Shown here: piece after piece, positions 39,992 through 48,278 of the stretch | How positions within the stretch are numbered: the first letter of the stretch is position 1 | Layout: the number at the start of each line of letters is the position of its first letter | DNA from: Nocardioides sp. 1609 | GTDB taxonomy: Bacteria > Actinomycetota > Actinomycetes > Propionibacteriales > Nocardioidaceae | Length of the DNA stretch: 64,000 nucleotides | Assembly (NCBI RefSeq): GCF_004522105.1 | Contig: NZ_SPUJ01000002.1 | Coordinates: 233,449 to 297,448 of the forward strand | Direction of reading: 5' to 3' | The notes under the pieces: model-generated | The model's database searches: none | Told to the model about the DNA's origin: nothing | The model's input: the letters and a program-made list of their open reading frames with translations, nothing else | Position numbers and translations under genes: made by a program

Positions 39992-41221
39992 CTAGCCGAC
40001 CTGGGCCTTCTCGGGCTCGAGGGCGACGTAGCCGTTCTCGTCGACGGGGGCGAGGGTGCCGTCGTCCTGGACCTCGAAGAAGATGCCCTCCGAGCTGCAG
40101 GCGCCGGGACGGCCGGGCCACTGCTCGCCGTCGCAGGTCACCTTCGGGCCGAGGTAGGTCTGGAAGTCCTTGAGGGACTTCATGGCCTCGTCGACGGAGG
40201 TGTTGGTGATGTCGCCGTCGATGTCGTTGAGGATGGTGGCGAGGTTGATGATGCCGGCGAAGGAGTACAGCGACCGGGCCGAGAGCTCGTCCTCGTAGCC
40301 GACCGCCTCCATCGCCTCGGAGAACTCGTCGAGCTGCGTCTGGATCTCCTCGGGCGCGTTGTCGTAGGACTTCGGCACCCACAGCCGCGGCTGGACGATC
40401 GCGCCGGCGGCGTCCTCGCCGAGGTCGTCGATGAACTGCGAGCACGAGCCGGCGAAGATGGTGCCGTCGAAGCCGCCCTGGCGCAGGGCCTGGATCAGGC
40501 CGGTGCAGGCGTCCTCGGGCAGGGCGATGACGCCGGCGACGTCCGGGTCCTCCGAGAGCTCGGTGGCGGCGACGACCTGGAAGTTGATGTTGTCGACCTC
40601 GGCGTAGACGGCCGAGACGTCGATGCCGACCTGCTCGCCGAGCGGCTTGACGAGCTCGTCGACGTAGCCGTGGGACGACGGCGCGTCGGTGACGGCGAGC
40701 GAGGCCTTCTTGTGGCCGAGGTCGCTGAGGATCTTGACCATGCCGAGCGCGCTGGTCTCCAGCGGGCCGGAGAAGTAGAACGCGGTGCCGAAGGTCTCGG
40801 CCTCGGCGACGCCCTGACCGGCGAGGGTGCCGACGATCGGGATCTCCGCGGACTTCAGGATCGGGGTCATCGCGCCGACGCTGGTGCCGTCGTAGGCGTC
40901 GAAGACGACCGGGACGTCGTCGGCGACGAAGTCGTTCGCGCACTTGACGCCGGTCTCGGGTGTGCCGTCGCCGGAGCAGATGTCGAGCTCGAGCGGACGC
41001 CCGCCCACGCCGTCCATCTTGTTGTTGACGTACCACTCGGCGGCCTCGGCCCCGTAGGTGTTCTGCGGGTACGCGACCGGGCCGGTGTCGAGCGACTGGA
41101 CGCCGATCACCAGCGCTTCGCCCTCCAGACCCCCCGAGGTGTCGACGTCGTCGCCGCCGCCACAGGCGGCGAGTGCAGTGGCCAGGAGCAGTGAGCTCGA
41201 GGCGGCCAACAGTTTCCTCAT
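39992..41221 (-). CDS. ABC importer substrate-binding lipoprotein (branched-chain amino acid type)
   Basis: A 409-residue exported lipoprotein. The signal peptide ends in the lipobox ALAAC with the lipidated Cys20, followed by a GGGDD linker. The mature part is a type-I periplasmic-binding fold (LivJ/LivK, Peripla_BP_6). Many homologues in catabolic clusters bind aromatic or aliphatic acids rather than amino acids. It has its own strong promoter with the 14-bp operator, separate from the importer operon that ends at 41310, which would allow a higher dose of binding protein. Confidence 0.92.
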   Translation of the reverse strand: MRKLLAASSSLLLATALAACGGGDDVDTSGGLEGEALVIGVQSLDTGPVAYPQNTYGAEAAEWYVNNKMDGVGGRPLELDICSGDGTPETGVKCANDFVADDVPVVFDAYDGTSVGAMTPILKSAEIPIVGTLAGQGVAEAETFGTAFYFSGPLETSALGMVKILSDLGHKKASLAVTDAPSSHGYVDELVKPLGEQVGIDVSAVYAEVDNINFQVVAATELSEDPDVAGVIALPEDACTGLIQALRQGGFDGTIFAGSCSQFIDDLGEDAAGAIVQPRLWVPKSYDNAPEEIQTQLDEFSEAMEAVGYEDELSARSLYSFAGIINLATILNDIDGDITNTSVDEAMKSLKDFQTYLGPKVTCDGEQWPGRPGACSSEGIFFEVQDDGTLAPVDENGYVALEPEKAQVG

Positions 41222-41285
41222 CGATGAACCAGCCTTCTTGCGAGTGCGACGCCGAGCTGTCGCGGTGAGATGGGGTGTGATCGAG

Positions 41286-41313
41286 ATCATAGAGACATTG
41301 ACGTCAGTGTCAA
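41286..41313 (-). promoter_or_regulatory. Binding-protein promoter (TTGACA-16-TATGAT) with 14-bp operator
   Basis: The minus-strand -35 TTGACA (41313-41308) and -10 TATGAT (41291-41286) are near consensus with a 16-base spacer. The operator TGACGTCAGTGTCA (41299-41312) overlaps the -35 and spacer and fits TGACGTCRNYGTCA exactly. The -35 overlaps the stop codon of the upstream SDR gene (41312-41310). Confidence 0.75.
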
Positions 41314-42239
41314 GAACTTGGGAGCCGATCACCGCGGGCGAACCGCAGCATCCGGTCGAGCGCGGCGGGTGAGTCGTCGAAGGGGCGGCCGTCGTCGAGC
41401 GACGCCAGCTCGTCGAGGAGCCGTCCCATGCCCGCCACGTCGTCGGCACGCGGCACCTCGCGGGTGCTCGAGGTGGTCACGCGCACGGCGGCCGCGAGCC
41501 CCGCGGCGAGCTCCAGCACCAGCCCGCTGTGGCGGCACTCCTCCCGGCACAGGTGGGCCACCACGCCGGCCACGTGCACCGGGTCGAGCCCTGTCAGCAC
41601 GTCGGAGGGCAGCAGCGGCTCGGTCATCCGCGTCGTCGCCACCGGGGCGATGACGTTGACCCCGATGCCGTGCCGCTCCCCCTCGAGCCTCAGCACGTTC
41701 GCCAGCCCGAGGAGACCGGCCTTCGCGGCCCCGTAGCCGGCCTGCCCGAACTGCCCGAACAGCCCGCCCGCCGACGACGTCAGGACGACGCGACCCGACC
41801 CGGACTCCCGCAGGTGCGGCCACGCCGCTCGGGTCGTGTGGGCGGTGCCGCCGAGGTGCACGCGCACGACGGCGTCGAAGTCCGCGGGGGTCAGCTTGGC
41901 GAAGGACCGGTCACGCAGGATCCCCGCGCTGTGGACGACGGCGTCGAGGCCGCCGTACTCCTCGACCGCGCGGCGGACGGCCCGCTCGCCGCCGTCGGGA
42001 TCGGCGACGTCGGAGTCGTCGGCCACCGCGGTGCCGCCGCGCCCACGGACCTCGGCGACGACCTGCTCGGCCACGGAGGCCACGTCCGGCCCGGGGTCCT
42101 CGACGGGCGTGCCGTCCAGGGCGGCGCCGGTGTCGTTGACGACGACGGCGAAGCTCGCGTCGGCCAGCGCGAGCGCGTGCGCCCGGCCGAGCCCACGGCC
42201 GCCGCCGGTCACGAGGGCGACCCTCGCGCGACCGCTCAC
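41310..42239 (-). CDS. SDR-family (3R)-hydroxyacyl-CoA dehydrogenase (MFE2-like)
   Basis: A 309-residue short-chain dehydrogenase. Its N-terminus LVTGGGRGLGRAHALALADA and VVVNDTGAALDG are typical of the dehydrogenase part of peroxisomal multifunctional enzyme type 2. The catalytic serine is in LTSSAGGLFG and the Tyr/Lys pair in YGAAK. The GTG start overlaps the synthetase stop (GTGA). It would oxidise (3R)-hydroxyacyl-CoA made by a MaoC-type hydratase. It is the last gene of the importer operon, and its final codons contain the -35 of the next gene. Confidence 0.9.
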   Translation of the reverse strand: MSGRARVALVTGGGRGLGRAHALALADASFAVVVNDTGAALDGTPVEDPGPDVASVAEQVVAEVRGRGGTAVADDSDVADPDGGERAVRRAVEEYGGLDAVVHSAGILRDRSFAKLTPADFDAVVRVHLGGTAHTTRAAWPHLRESGSGRVVLTSSAGGLFGQFGQAGYGAAKAGLLGLANVLRLEGERHGIGVNVIAPVATTRMTEPLLPSDVLTGLDPVHVAGVVAHLCREECRHSGLVLELAAGLAAAVRVTTSSTREVPRADDVAGMGRLLDELASLDDGRPFDDSPAALDRMLRFARGDRLPSS

Positions 42240-43771
42240 GGGGTGGCGACCAGCTCGAGCAGGTCGGCCTTGCGGACCTTGCCGGTCGGGTTGCGGGGCA
42301 GCTCGCGCAGCACGTGGTACTCGACGGGCACCTTGTAGCCGGCCAGCCGGTCACGGCACATCGCCTCGAGCGCGGCGGCGGTCGGCGCCTCCTGCCGGTA
42401 CTCCACGAAGGCGACGACGACCTCGCCCCACTTCTCGTCGGGCCGGCCGACGACGGCGGCGTCGGCCACCTCGGGGACGTCGGTGAGGACCAGCTCGATC
42501 TCCGAGACGTAAATGTTCTCGCCGCCCCGGATGATCATGTCGCGGCTGCGGCCGCCGAGGAACAGGAAGCCCTCGGCGTCGACGTAGCCGCGGTCGCCAC
42601 CCCAGAACCAGCCGTCGTGCAGCGCCTCGCGGGTCTGCTCGGGCATGTCGAGGTAGCCGGCCATCACGCAGTCGGTGCGCGCGGCGATGTTGCCCACGAC
42701 GCCGGGTGGGCACTCGCGGCCCTCGTCGTCGAGGATCCGCATGTCGACGAAGAGAACCGGCTGCCCGACGGAGGCGAGCAGGTGCTCCTCGCCCGCGAGC
42801 GCGCGGCGGTGGTCGTCGGGCCGCAGCAGCGTCTGGACGCCGGACTCCGTGCCCGCCCCGAACAGGTTCCAGAACCCGCACTCCGGGTAGCGCTCGAGCC
42901 CCCGGCGCAGCAGGCTCGGCGGCATCGGGGCCGATCCGTAGAGCATCGTGGTCAGCCGCTCCCGGCCGGTGGGGCCGTCGTCGGCGTCGAGCACCGCCTG
43001 GAGCATCGTCGGCACCAGGAAGACGCCGGTGAGCAGGCCCTCACGGATCGCGTCGGCGGTCACCCTCGCGTCGAACTGCTTCTCGATGAGCGAGGTGCAG
43101 CCGGTGGCGACCTGCTCGAAGACCAGCGCCCACCCGGCGATGTGGAACAGCGGCGACGCGGTGTATCGCACCTCGCCGGGCCGGGCCAGGACCTCCCACC
43201 CGAGCGCGAGCATCCGCTTGAGCATCCCGTGGGTCTGCATCACGCCCTTGGGCAGCCCGGTCGTGCCGGAGGTGAACATGACGCCGAGCAGGTCGTCGTC
43301 CTCGAGCACCACCTCGGGCTCGACGTCGCGGCCCTCGGCCACGAGCACCGCCAGGTCGTCGTCGAGGGAGCCGTCGAGCGACCACAGCGCGCACGGACCC
43401 AGCGCCGGCAGCACGGAGCGCGCCATGGCGACGTAGCGGTCGCCGACGAAGAACCAGGTCGGCTGCGCGCGGCCCAGGATGTTCTCGATCTCGCCCTGGG
43501 CGAGGCGGAAGTTGACCGGCACGTACGTCGCGCCGAGCTTGAAGCAGGCCAGCATCAGCTCGGCGTACTCGAACGAGTCGGTGTCGAGCAGCGCGATCCG
43601 GGTGCCCTTGCCGACGCCCCGCGCGGTCAGGGCGTCGCAGATCCGGTTCACCCGCTCGTTGACCTCGGCGAAGCTGCGGGCCTCGCCGGCCGCGGTTCGG
43701 AAGCAGGCCACGTCGGGCGACCGGCGGGCCGACTGGGTCAGGCCTCGGCCGATGGGCCAGGACACGTTCAT
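42236..43771 (-). CDS. Acyl-CoA synthetase (AMP-forming)
   Basis: A 511-residue ANL ligase with GAGGAG before the ATG. Motifs: FTSGTTGLPKGVMQTHGM, FGAGTESGVQTL, the hinge RGGENIYVSEIE and a terminal lysine in NPTGKVRKADL. The C-terminal motif departs from the KILKREL seen in the other three ligases in the island, so this is the most divergent of the four. It lies within the importer operon, so it probably activates the imported acid directly. Confidence 0.92.
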   Translation of the reverse strand: MNVSWPIGRGLTQSARRSPDVACFRTAAGEARSFAEVNERVNRICDALTARGVGKGTRIALLDTDSFEYAELMLACFKLGATYVPVNFRLAQGEIENILGRAQPTWFFVGDRYVAMARSVLPALGPCALWSLDGSLDDDLAVLVAEGRDVEPEVVLEDDDLLGVMFTSGTTGLPKGVMQTHGMLKRMLALGWEVLARPGEVRYTASPLFHIAGWALVFEQVATGCTSLIEKQFDARVTADAIREGLLTGVFLVPTMLQAVLDADDGPTGRERLTTMLYGSAPMPPSLLRRGLERYPECGFWNLFGAGTESGVQTLLRPDDHRRALAGEEHLLASVGQPVLFVDMRILDDEGRECPPGVVGNIAARTDCVMAGYLDMPEQTREALHDGWFWGGDRGYVDAEGFLFLGGRSRDMIIRGGENIYVSEIELVLTDVPEVADAAVVGRPDEKWGEVVVAFVEYRQEAPTAAALEAMCRDRLAGYKVPVEYHVLRELPRNPTGKVRKADLLELVATP

Positions 43772-44679
43772 GGGGACTCCTCGTCGAGCGGCGGGTCGGG
43801 CGGTGGGTCGGGCGGGGCCGGGGTGAGGTCGTCGAGGACGCGACGCAGGATGCGTCCGAACGCCGGGCCCTGGTCGACCATCACGTGGTGGTAGGCGTCC
43901 GGGACGTCGTGCTGGACGACGTCCGCGCCGAGCAGCCGCCCCAGCGTGCGGCCGGCGTCGGGCGGCACCAGGGTGCTCAGCTCGCCGCGGATCAGGACGG
44001 TCGGGCAGCCGATGCCGGCGAGCGCGCCGGTGAGCGACGCGGCGTCGAGGGCCGCGAAGATGGCGGGGTCGACCTTCCAGGCCCAGCCGCCGTCGTCGTG
44101 GCGCAGCGAGTGCCGGGCCACGTAGGCGAGGGTGCGGTCGTCGGGCACCGGTTGCGGCGGCATCAGCCGGTAGCGCGCGAGGCCCTCGCGCTCGCTGGCG
44201 AACCGCGCGGCCGGTCGCAGCACGGGCCGGGTGCGGGCCGCGCCGACCGGCTCGTCGACGATCGAGTCGACCAGCACCAGGCCGTGGACGACGTCCGGCC
44301 GGGTCGCGGCGACGCCGGCCGCCACGAGCCCGCCGATGCTGTGCCCCACGAGCAGGGCCGGCCCGGCGCACTCCTCGACGACCACCGCGGCCACCTCGGC
44401 CGACCAGGCCTCGAGCGAGTAGCGCTCGCGCCGTCCGCTCTCGCCGTGGCCGGAGAGGTCGACGGCGACGACGTCGAAGGCGCCCCCGAGCCCCTCGACG
44501 GTGTGGTGCCACCAGGCGGTGTGCGCCGACGTCCCGTGCACGAGGACGACGCACGGCCGGTCGCCGGAGGCGCGCGCGGCGTCCCACCGCTCCCAGGCGA
44601 CGGTGGTGCCGTCGACCGTCGTGGTGCCGGCGCGCCCGGCCAGCGGCGGCGCGGGCGCCGGCACCTCGAGCGACGTCAT
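43768..44679 (-). CDS. Alpha/beta-hydrolase
   Basis: A 303-residue alpha/beta-hydrolase. The oxyanion strand is VLVHGTSAHTAWW, the nucleophile elbow LLVGHSIGG (Ser114), and the C-terminal VPDAYHHVMVDQGP carries the catalytic histidine. It resembles ring-opening or ester hydrolases found in aromatic and sterol clusters, but the substrate is unknown. The C-terminal proline/aspartate-rich tail overlaps the synthetase start by 4 bases (ATGA). GAGG lies 5 bases before the start. Confidence 0.88.
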   Translation of the reverse strand: MTSLEVPAPAPPLAGRAGTTTVDGTTVAWERWDAARASGDRPCVVLVHGTSAHTAWWHHTVEGLGGAFDVVAVDLSGHGESGRRERYSLEAWSAEVAAVVVEECAGPALLVGHSIGGLVAAGVAATRPDVVHGLVLVDSIVDEPVGAARTRPVLRPAARFASEREGLARYRLMPPQPVPDDRTLAYVARHSLRHDDGGWAWKVDPAIFAALDAASLTGALAGIGCPTVLIRGELSTLVPPDAGRTLGRLLGADVVQHDVPDAYHHVMVDQGPAFGRILRRVLDDLTPAPPDPPPDPPLDEESP

Positions 44680-44690
44680 CGTGCCTCGGC

Positions 44691-45437
44691 CTAGGACGGG
44701 AGGACTTCGGCGTCGACCTCGACGCGGTCCTCGACGCCGAAGTACGCCGCCTCGACCTGCTCGCGACGCGCCAGCAGGTCCGACGCCGCGCCGTCGAGCA
44801 CGACCTCGCCGTGGTTGAGGATCAGGCCCCGGTCGGCGACCGAGAGGGCGAGCTCGATGTGCTGCTCGACCAGGACCAGGCCGATGCCCTCCTCCTTGGC
44901 GAGGTCGCGGATCGAGGGCAGCATCTCCTGGACGATCTTGGGCGCCAGGCCCAGGCTCATCTCGTCGATCATCAACACCTTGGGGCGGGCCAGGATCGCC
45001 TTGGCGATGGTGAGCATCTGCTGCTCGCCACCGGAGAGCAGCCCGACCTTGCGGGCGGTCAGCCGGCGCAGCGCCGGGAACCGCTCGAGGACCTGCTCCT
45101 GGCGCACGGGGTCGGCCTTGCGGCGGGCCAGCCGGAAGTGCTCGCCGACGCTGAGGCCGAAGAAGATGCCGCGGTCGTCGGGCACGAGCATCACGCCGCG
45201 ACGGGCGAGCTGGTGCGGCCGTCTGGTGTCGACCCGCTCCCCCAGCGCGTGCACCTCGCCGCCGATGAGCGGGAGCAGCCCGACCATCGCCAGGAGGGAC
45301 GTCGTCTTGCCGGCGCCGTTGGGGCCGAGCAGCGCCACGACCTCGCCGGGCCCGACCTCGAAGGACAGGTTGCGGATCGCCTGGACGCCGTTGTAGCCGG
45401 CGGTCAGGTTCGACACGCGGAGCAGGGGCTCAGACAT
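44691..45437 (-). CDS. livF: ABC importer ATPase, LivF-like
   Basis: A 248-residue ABC ATPase. Walker A LLGPNGAGKTT (about residues 37-47), Q-loop region, signature LLSGGEQQM, Walker B VLMIDEMSLGL and the switch histidine in VEQHIE are all intact. The length and the DDRGIFFGLSVGEHF segment are typical of LivF. It partners LivG and the fused LivHM permease and powers uptake. It overlaps livG by 8 bases. Confidence 0.95.
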   Translation of the reverse strand: MSEPLLRVSNLTAGYNGVQAIRNLSFEVGPGEVVALLGPNGAGKTTSLLAMVGLLPLIGGEVHALGERVDTRRPHQLARRGVMLVPDDRGIFFGLSVGEHFRLARRKADPVRQEQVLERFPALRRLTARKVGLLSGGEQQMLTIAKAILARPKVLMIDEMSLGLAPKIVQEMLPSIRDLAKEEGIGLVLVEQHIELALSVADRGLILNHGEVVLDGAASDLLARREQVEAAYFGVEDRVEVDAEVLPS

Positions 45438-46230
45438 CTGCGACCTCCATCGGGACTCCCAGGTAGGCCGCGACCACGGCCGGGTCGGTCCGCGCCCGGT
45501 CCGGCGTGCCGGAGAAGATGATCTTGCCGAACTCCATGACGTAGACGACGTCGGAGACCGCCATCACCAACGACATGTCGTGGTCGATGAGCAGCACCCC
45601 GGGGCCGCCGGCCGCGATCTCGCGGACCCGGTCGCCGAAGCGCAGGCTCTCGTTGCTGTCGAGGCCGGCCGCGGGCTCGTCGAGCAGCACCGTCCGGCAG
45701 CCGCCGGCCAGGGCCCGCGCGACGCCGACCAGCTTCTGCTGCCCGAGGGTGAGGTCGCGGGCCAGGGTCTCGGCCACGTCGTGCAGCCCGACCCGCGCCA
45801 GCGCCTCGTCGACCCGCTTGTCGGCCTGCTTGACGGGGCTGAAGATGTCGCGGAACAGCGACCCGAAGCCGACCGTGCGGGCCGAGACGAGCAGGTTCTC
45901 GCGCACGGTGAGGTTGAGGAACAGCTCGCCGGACTGCCAGGTGCGGCTGAGGCCGGCGGCCTTGCGGCGGTGCGGGGCGAGGGCGTCGATCCGCTCGCCG
46001 TCGAGGGAGATGGTGCCCTCGGCGACGGTGAACCCCGTGACGGCGTCGACGAACGTCGTCTTGCCGGCGCCGTTGGGACCGATCAGACCGACGACCTGGC
46101 CGGGGCGCACCTCGATGGTGACGCCGCTGTTGGCCACGACGCCGCCGTAGCGGACGGTGAGGTCGCGAGCGACCAGCCCGTCGTCCTCGGAGCCGGGGGC
46201 GCGGGTGGCGGCGGTGGTGGGCTCAGGCAC
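45430..46230 (-). CDS. livG: ABC importer ATPase, LivG-like
   Basis: A 266-residue ABC ATPase with a GTG start overlapping the permease stop by 8 bases. Walker A LIGPNGAGKTTFVDAVTGF, signature LTLGQQKLVGVARALAG, Walker B TVLLDEPAAGLD and the switch histidine LLIDHDMSLV are present. The signature has TLGQQ instead of the more common SxGQQ, which is seen in LivG relatives. It forms a heterodimer with LivF. Confidence 0.95.
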   Translation of the reverse strand: MPEPTTAATRAPGSEDDGLVARDLTVRYGGVVANSGVTIEVRPGQVVGLIGPNGAGKTTFVDAVTGFTVAEGTISLDGERIDALAPHRRKAAGLSRTWQSGELFLNLTVRENLLVSARTVGFGSLFRDIFSPVKQADKRVDEALARVGLHDVAETLARDLTLGQQKLVGVARALAGGCRTVLLDEPAAGLDSNESLRFGDRVREIAAGGPGVLLIDHDMSLVMAVSDVVYVMEFGKIIFSGTPDRARTDPAVVAAYLGVPMEVADV

Positions 46231-48250
46231 GGCCGGCCACCTCCTTGCGCTCGGAGCCGGCGCCGGGATCGACCGCGCGTCCGTCGTCCGGTGGTGGCTT
46301 CGGTGCTCGCCGCGCCCCGCCGCCGGTGTGGTCGCGGATCCACCCGATCTGCATGCGGGTCTGGCCGGCGATGCCGGACGGGTTGAGGATCGCGGTCACG
46401 ATCAGGCCGATGCCGGTGATCAGGGCGTAGTAGTTGCCCATCTCGAACCACTGGTGCAGCGCGGTGTAGACGAGGCCCAGCGGGCCGAGCATGCCGGCGA
46501 CGATGGCCCCGCCGAACGACGTGATGCCACCGAGGTAGGCCATCGCGAGCACCTGCAGGCCGACGACGACCGAGAACGACTCCGCCGACAGCTGGCCGTG
46601 GCTGTAGCCGAGCAGGCAGCCGGCGACACCGGCGATGAAGGCCGAGAGCCCGAAGCCCATCAGCTTCGTGCGGCGCACGTCGATGCCGGCCGAGGCGGCG
46701 GCGCGCTCGTTGGCGCGCACCGCCAGGAAGGCGCGGCCGGTGTCGCCCTTGGCGACCCGGACGAACATCAGGATCATCAGCGTCACGACGGCCAGCACCA
46801 TCAGCGAGAACTCGATGCGAGCCAGGTCGCGGCCCTCGCGGATCGCGAAGCTCGCGCCGAAGAGCTCGGGGTCGGCGATCGGGTTCCCGGTCGGCGGCGT
46901 GAGGCTGTAGTTGCCGAAGACGAACCGCTCGATGGCCAGGGCCGCGGCGATGGTGACGATGGCGAGCTGGACGCCGCGGATGCGGAACGCCGGCAGCGAG
47001 ACCGCCATGCCGAGGAGGGAGGCGACCACCGCGCAGAGCACGATCGCCAGCGGGAACGGCATGTTCCACTGCTCGGTGAGCTTGGCGAGCGCGAACCCGG
47101 CCGCGCCGGCGAACGCCGACTGCGCGAGCGAGATCTGGCCCAGGTAGCCGGTGATCACGACGTACGACAGCGCCAGCAGGGTCACGATCAGCGAGCTGGT
47201 CAGGCCGAAGCGGTAGGTGTCGTTGGAGACGAATAGCGCGACCACCGCGACCCCGACCAGGACGAGCGTCGGCACCAGCCGGAACCGGGGCACGGCCACG
47301 TCGGGCAACCGCACCGAATGCAGGGAGCCGCGCGAGGGCAGCCGCTTCCCGAGCACGAACAGGATGATCATGATGACGACGAAGGGGACCACCTGGTCGA
47401 GCCCCGACTTCGCCCACACCGGCCACCACGACTTGGTGGCGATGAGGCTGAGCTCGGACTGGAAGATGCCGAGGGCGATCGAGGCGACCGCGGCGACCGC
47501 GACCGACTCGAGCCGGGCGACGAGCAGCACCGCGAGGGCCGGGACCACCATGAGCGTGTAGTTGGCCGGGCTGAGACCGGTGAGGGTGCTGCCGAGCATC
47601 ACGCCGATCGTGCTGACCACGGCACCCATCACCATCGCGACGAGCGCGAGCCGGTCGGGGGCGAAACCCATCAGGACCGCGCCGCGCTCGTTCTCGGACG
47701 CCGCCCGGGTGGCGGCGCCGGAGTAGGTGAAGCGCAGGTAGGCCCAGACCAGGGCGGCGACGACCAGCATCGTGGCCGCCATCAGCAGCTCGCGCTTGGC
47801 GAGGTCGGCGCCCAGGAAGGTGATCTCGCCGCGCGGGATGATCGACTCGACGGGCACGTTGTTGGGTCCGAACCGGATCACGGCCAGCGCCTGCAGGGTG
47901 ACCATGAGGCCGATCGAGACGACGACCTGGGCCAGGTCGGGCGCGTGCCGCACCGGCCGGAACACCACGTAGTGCGCGACGACCCCGAGCGCGGCGGCGT
48001 TGAGCAGCCCGATCAGGATGGCCGGCCACAGCGCCATCTCGTCACCGAGCTGCACCGACCCGACCGGCAGCACGAGCAGCCCGTCGTCGTACAGCGTGGC
48101 GAAGACGTAGACGCCCCACATGGCCATCGCGCCCTGCGCGAAGTTGATGATGCCGGTCGACCGGTACACGAGCAGCAGCCCGGTCGAGAGCCCGATGTAG
48201 ACCGAGGCCAGGCCGAGGCCCAGCACGGCGAACTCCAGGTAGGTCGTCAC
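46223..48250 (-). CDS. Fused LivH-LivM ABC permease
   Basis: A 675-residue membrane protein carrying both permease domains of a branched-chain-amino-acid-type importer in one chain. The LivH half is about residues 1-290 (STGIINFAQGAMAMWGVYVF, the LivH signature), followed by a polar linker near 300-320. The LivM half is about 325-640 (GYLGQISLAQSAFAGAAGFA and VRANERAAASAGIDVRRTKL). The C-terminal tail of about 40 residues is basic and proline-rich. The GTG start has AAGGAG upstream. Fusion ensures a one-to-one ratio of the halves. The ligand is unknown. Confidence 0.93.
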   Translation of the reverse strand: MTTYLEFAVLGLGLASVYIGLSTGLLLVYRSTGIINFAQGAMAMWGVYVFATLYDDGLLVLPVGSVQLGDEMALWPAILIGLLNAAALGVVAHYVVFRPVRHAPDLAQVVVSIGLMVTLQALAVIRFGPNNVPVESIIPRGEITFLGADLAKRELLMAATMLVVAALVWAYLRFTYSGAATRAASENERGAVLMGFAPDRLALVAMVMGAVVSTIGVMLGSTLTGLSPANYTLMVVPALAVLLVARLESVAVAAVASIALGIFQSELSLIATKSWWPVWAKSGLDQVVPFVVIMIILFVLGKRLPSRGSLHSVRLPDVAVPRFRLVPTLVLVGVAVVALFVSNDTYRFGLTSSLIVTLLALSYVVITGYLGQISLAQSAFAGAAGFALAKLTEQWNMPFPLAIVLCAVVASLLGMAVSLPAFRIRGVQLAIVTIAAALAIERFVFGNYSLTPPTGNPIADPELFGASFAIREGRDLARIEFSLMVLAVVTLMILMFVRVAKGDTGRAFLAVRANERAAASAGIDVRRTKLMGFGLSAFIAGVAGCLLGYSHGQLSAESFSVVVGLQVLAMAYLGGITSFGGAIVAGMLGPLGLVYTALHQWFEMGNYYALITGIGLIVTAILNPSGIAGQTRMQIGWIRDHTGGGARRAPKPPPDDGRAVDPGAGSERKEVAGRA

Positions 48251-48278
48251 GTCGGTCTCCTTGGATCAGCGGGGCGGG

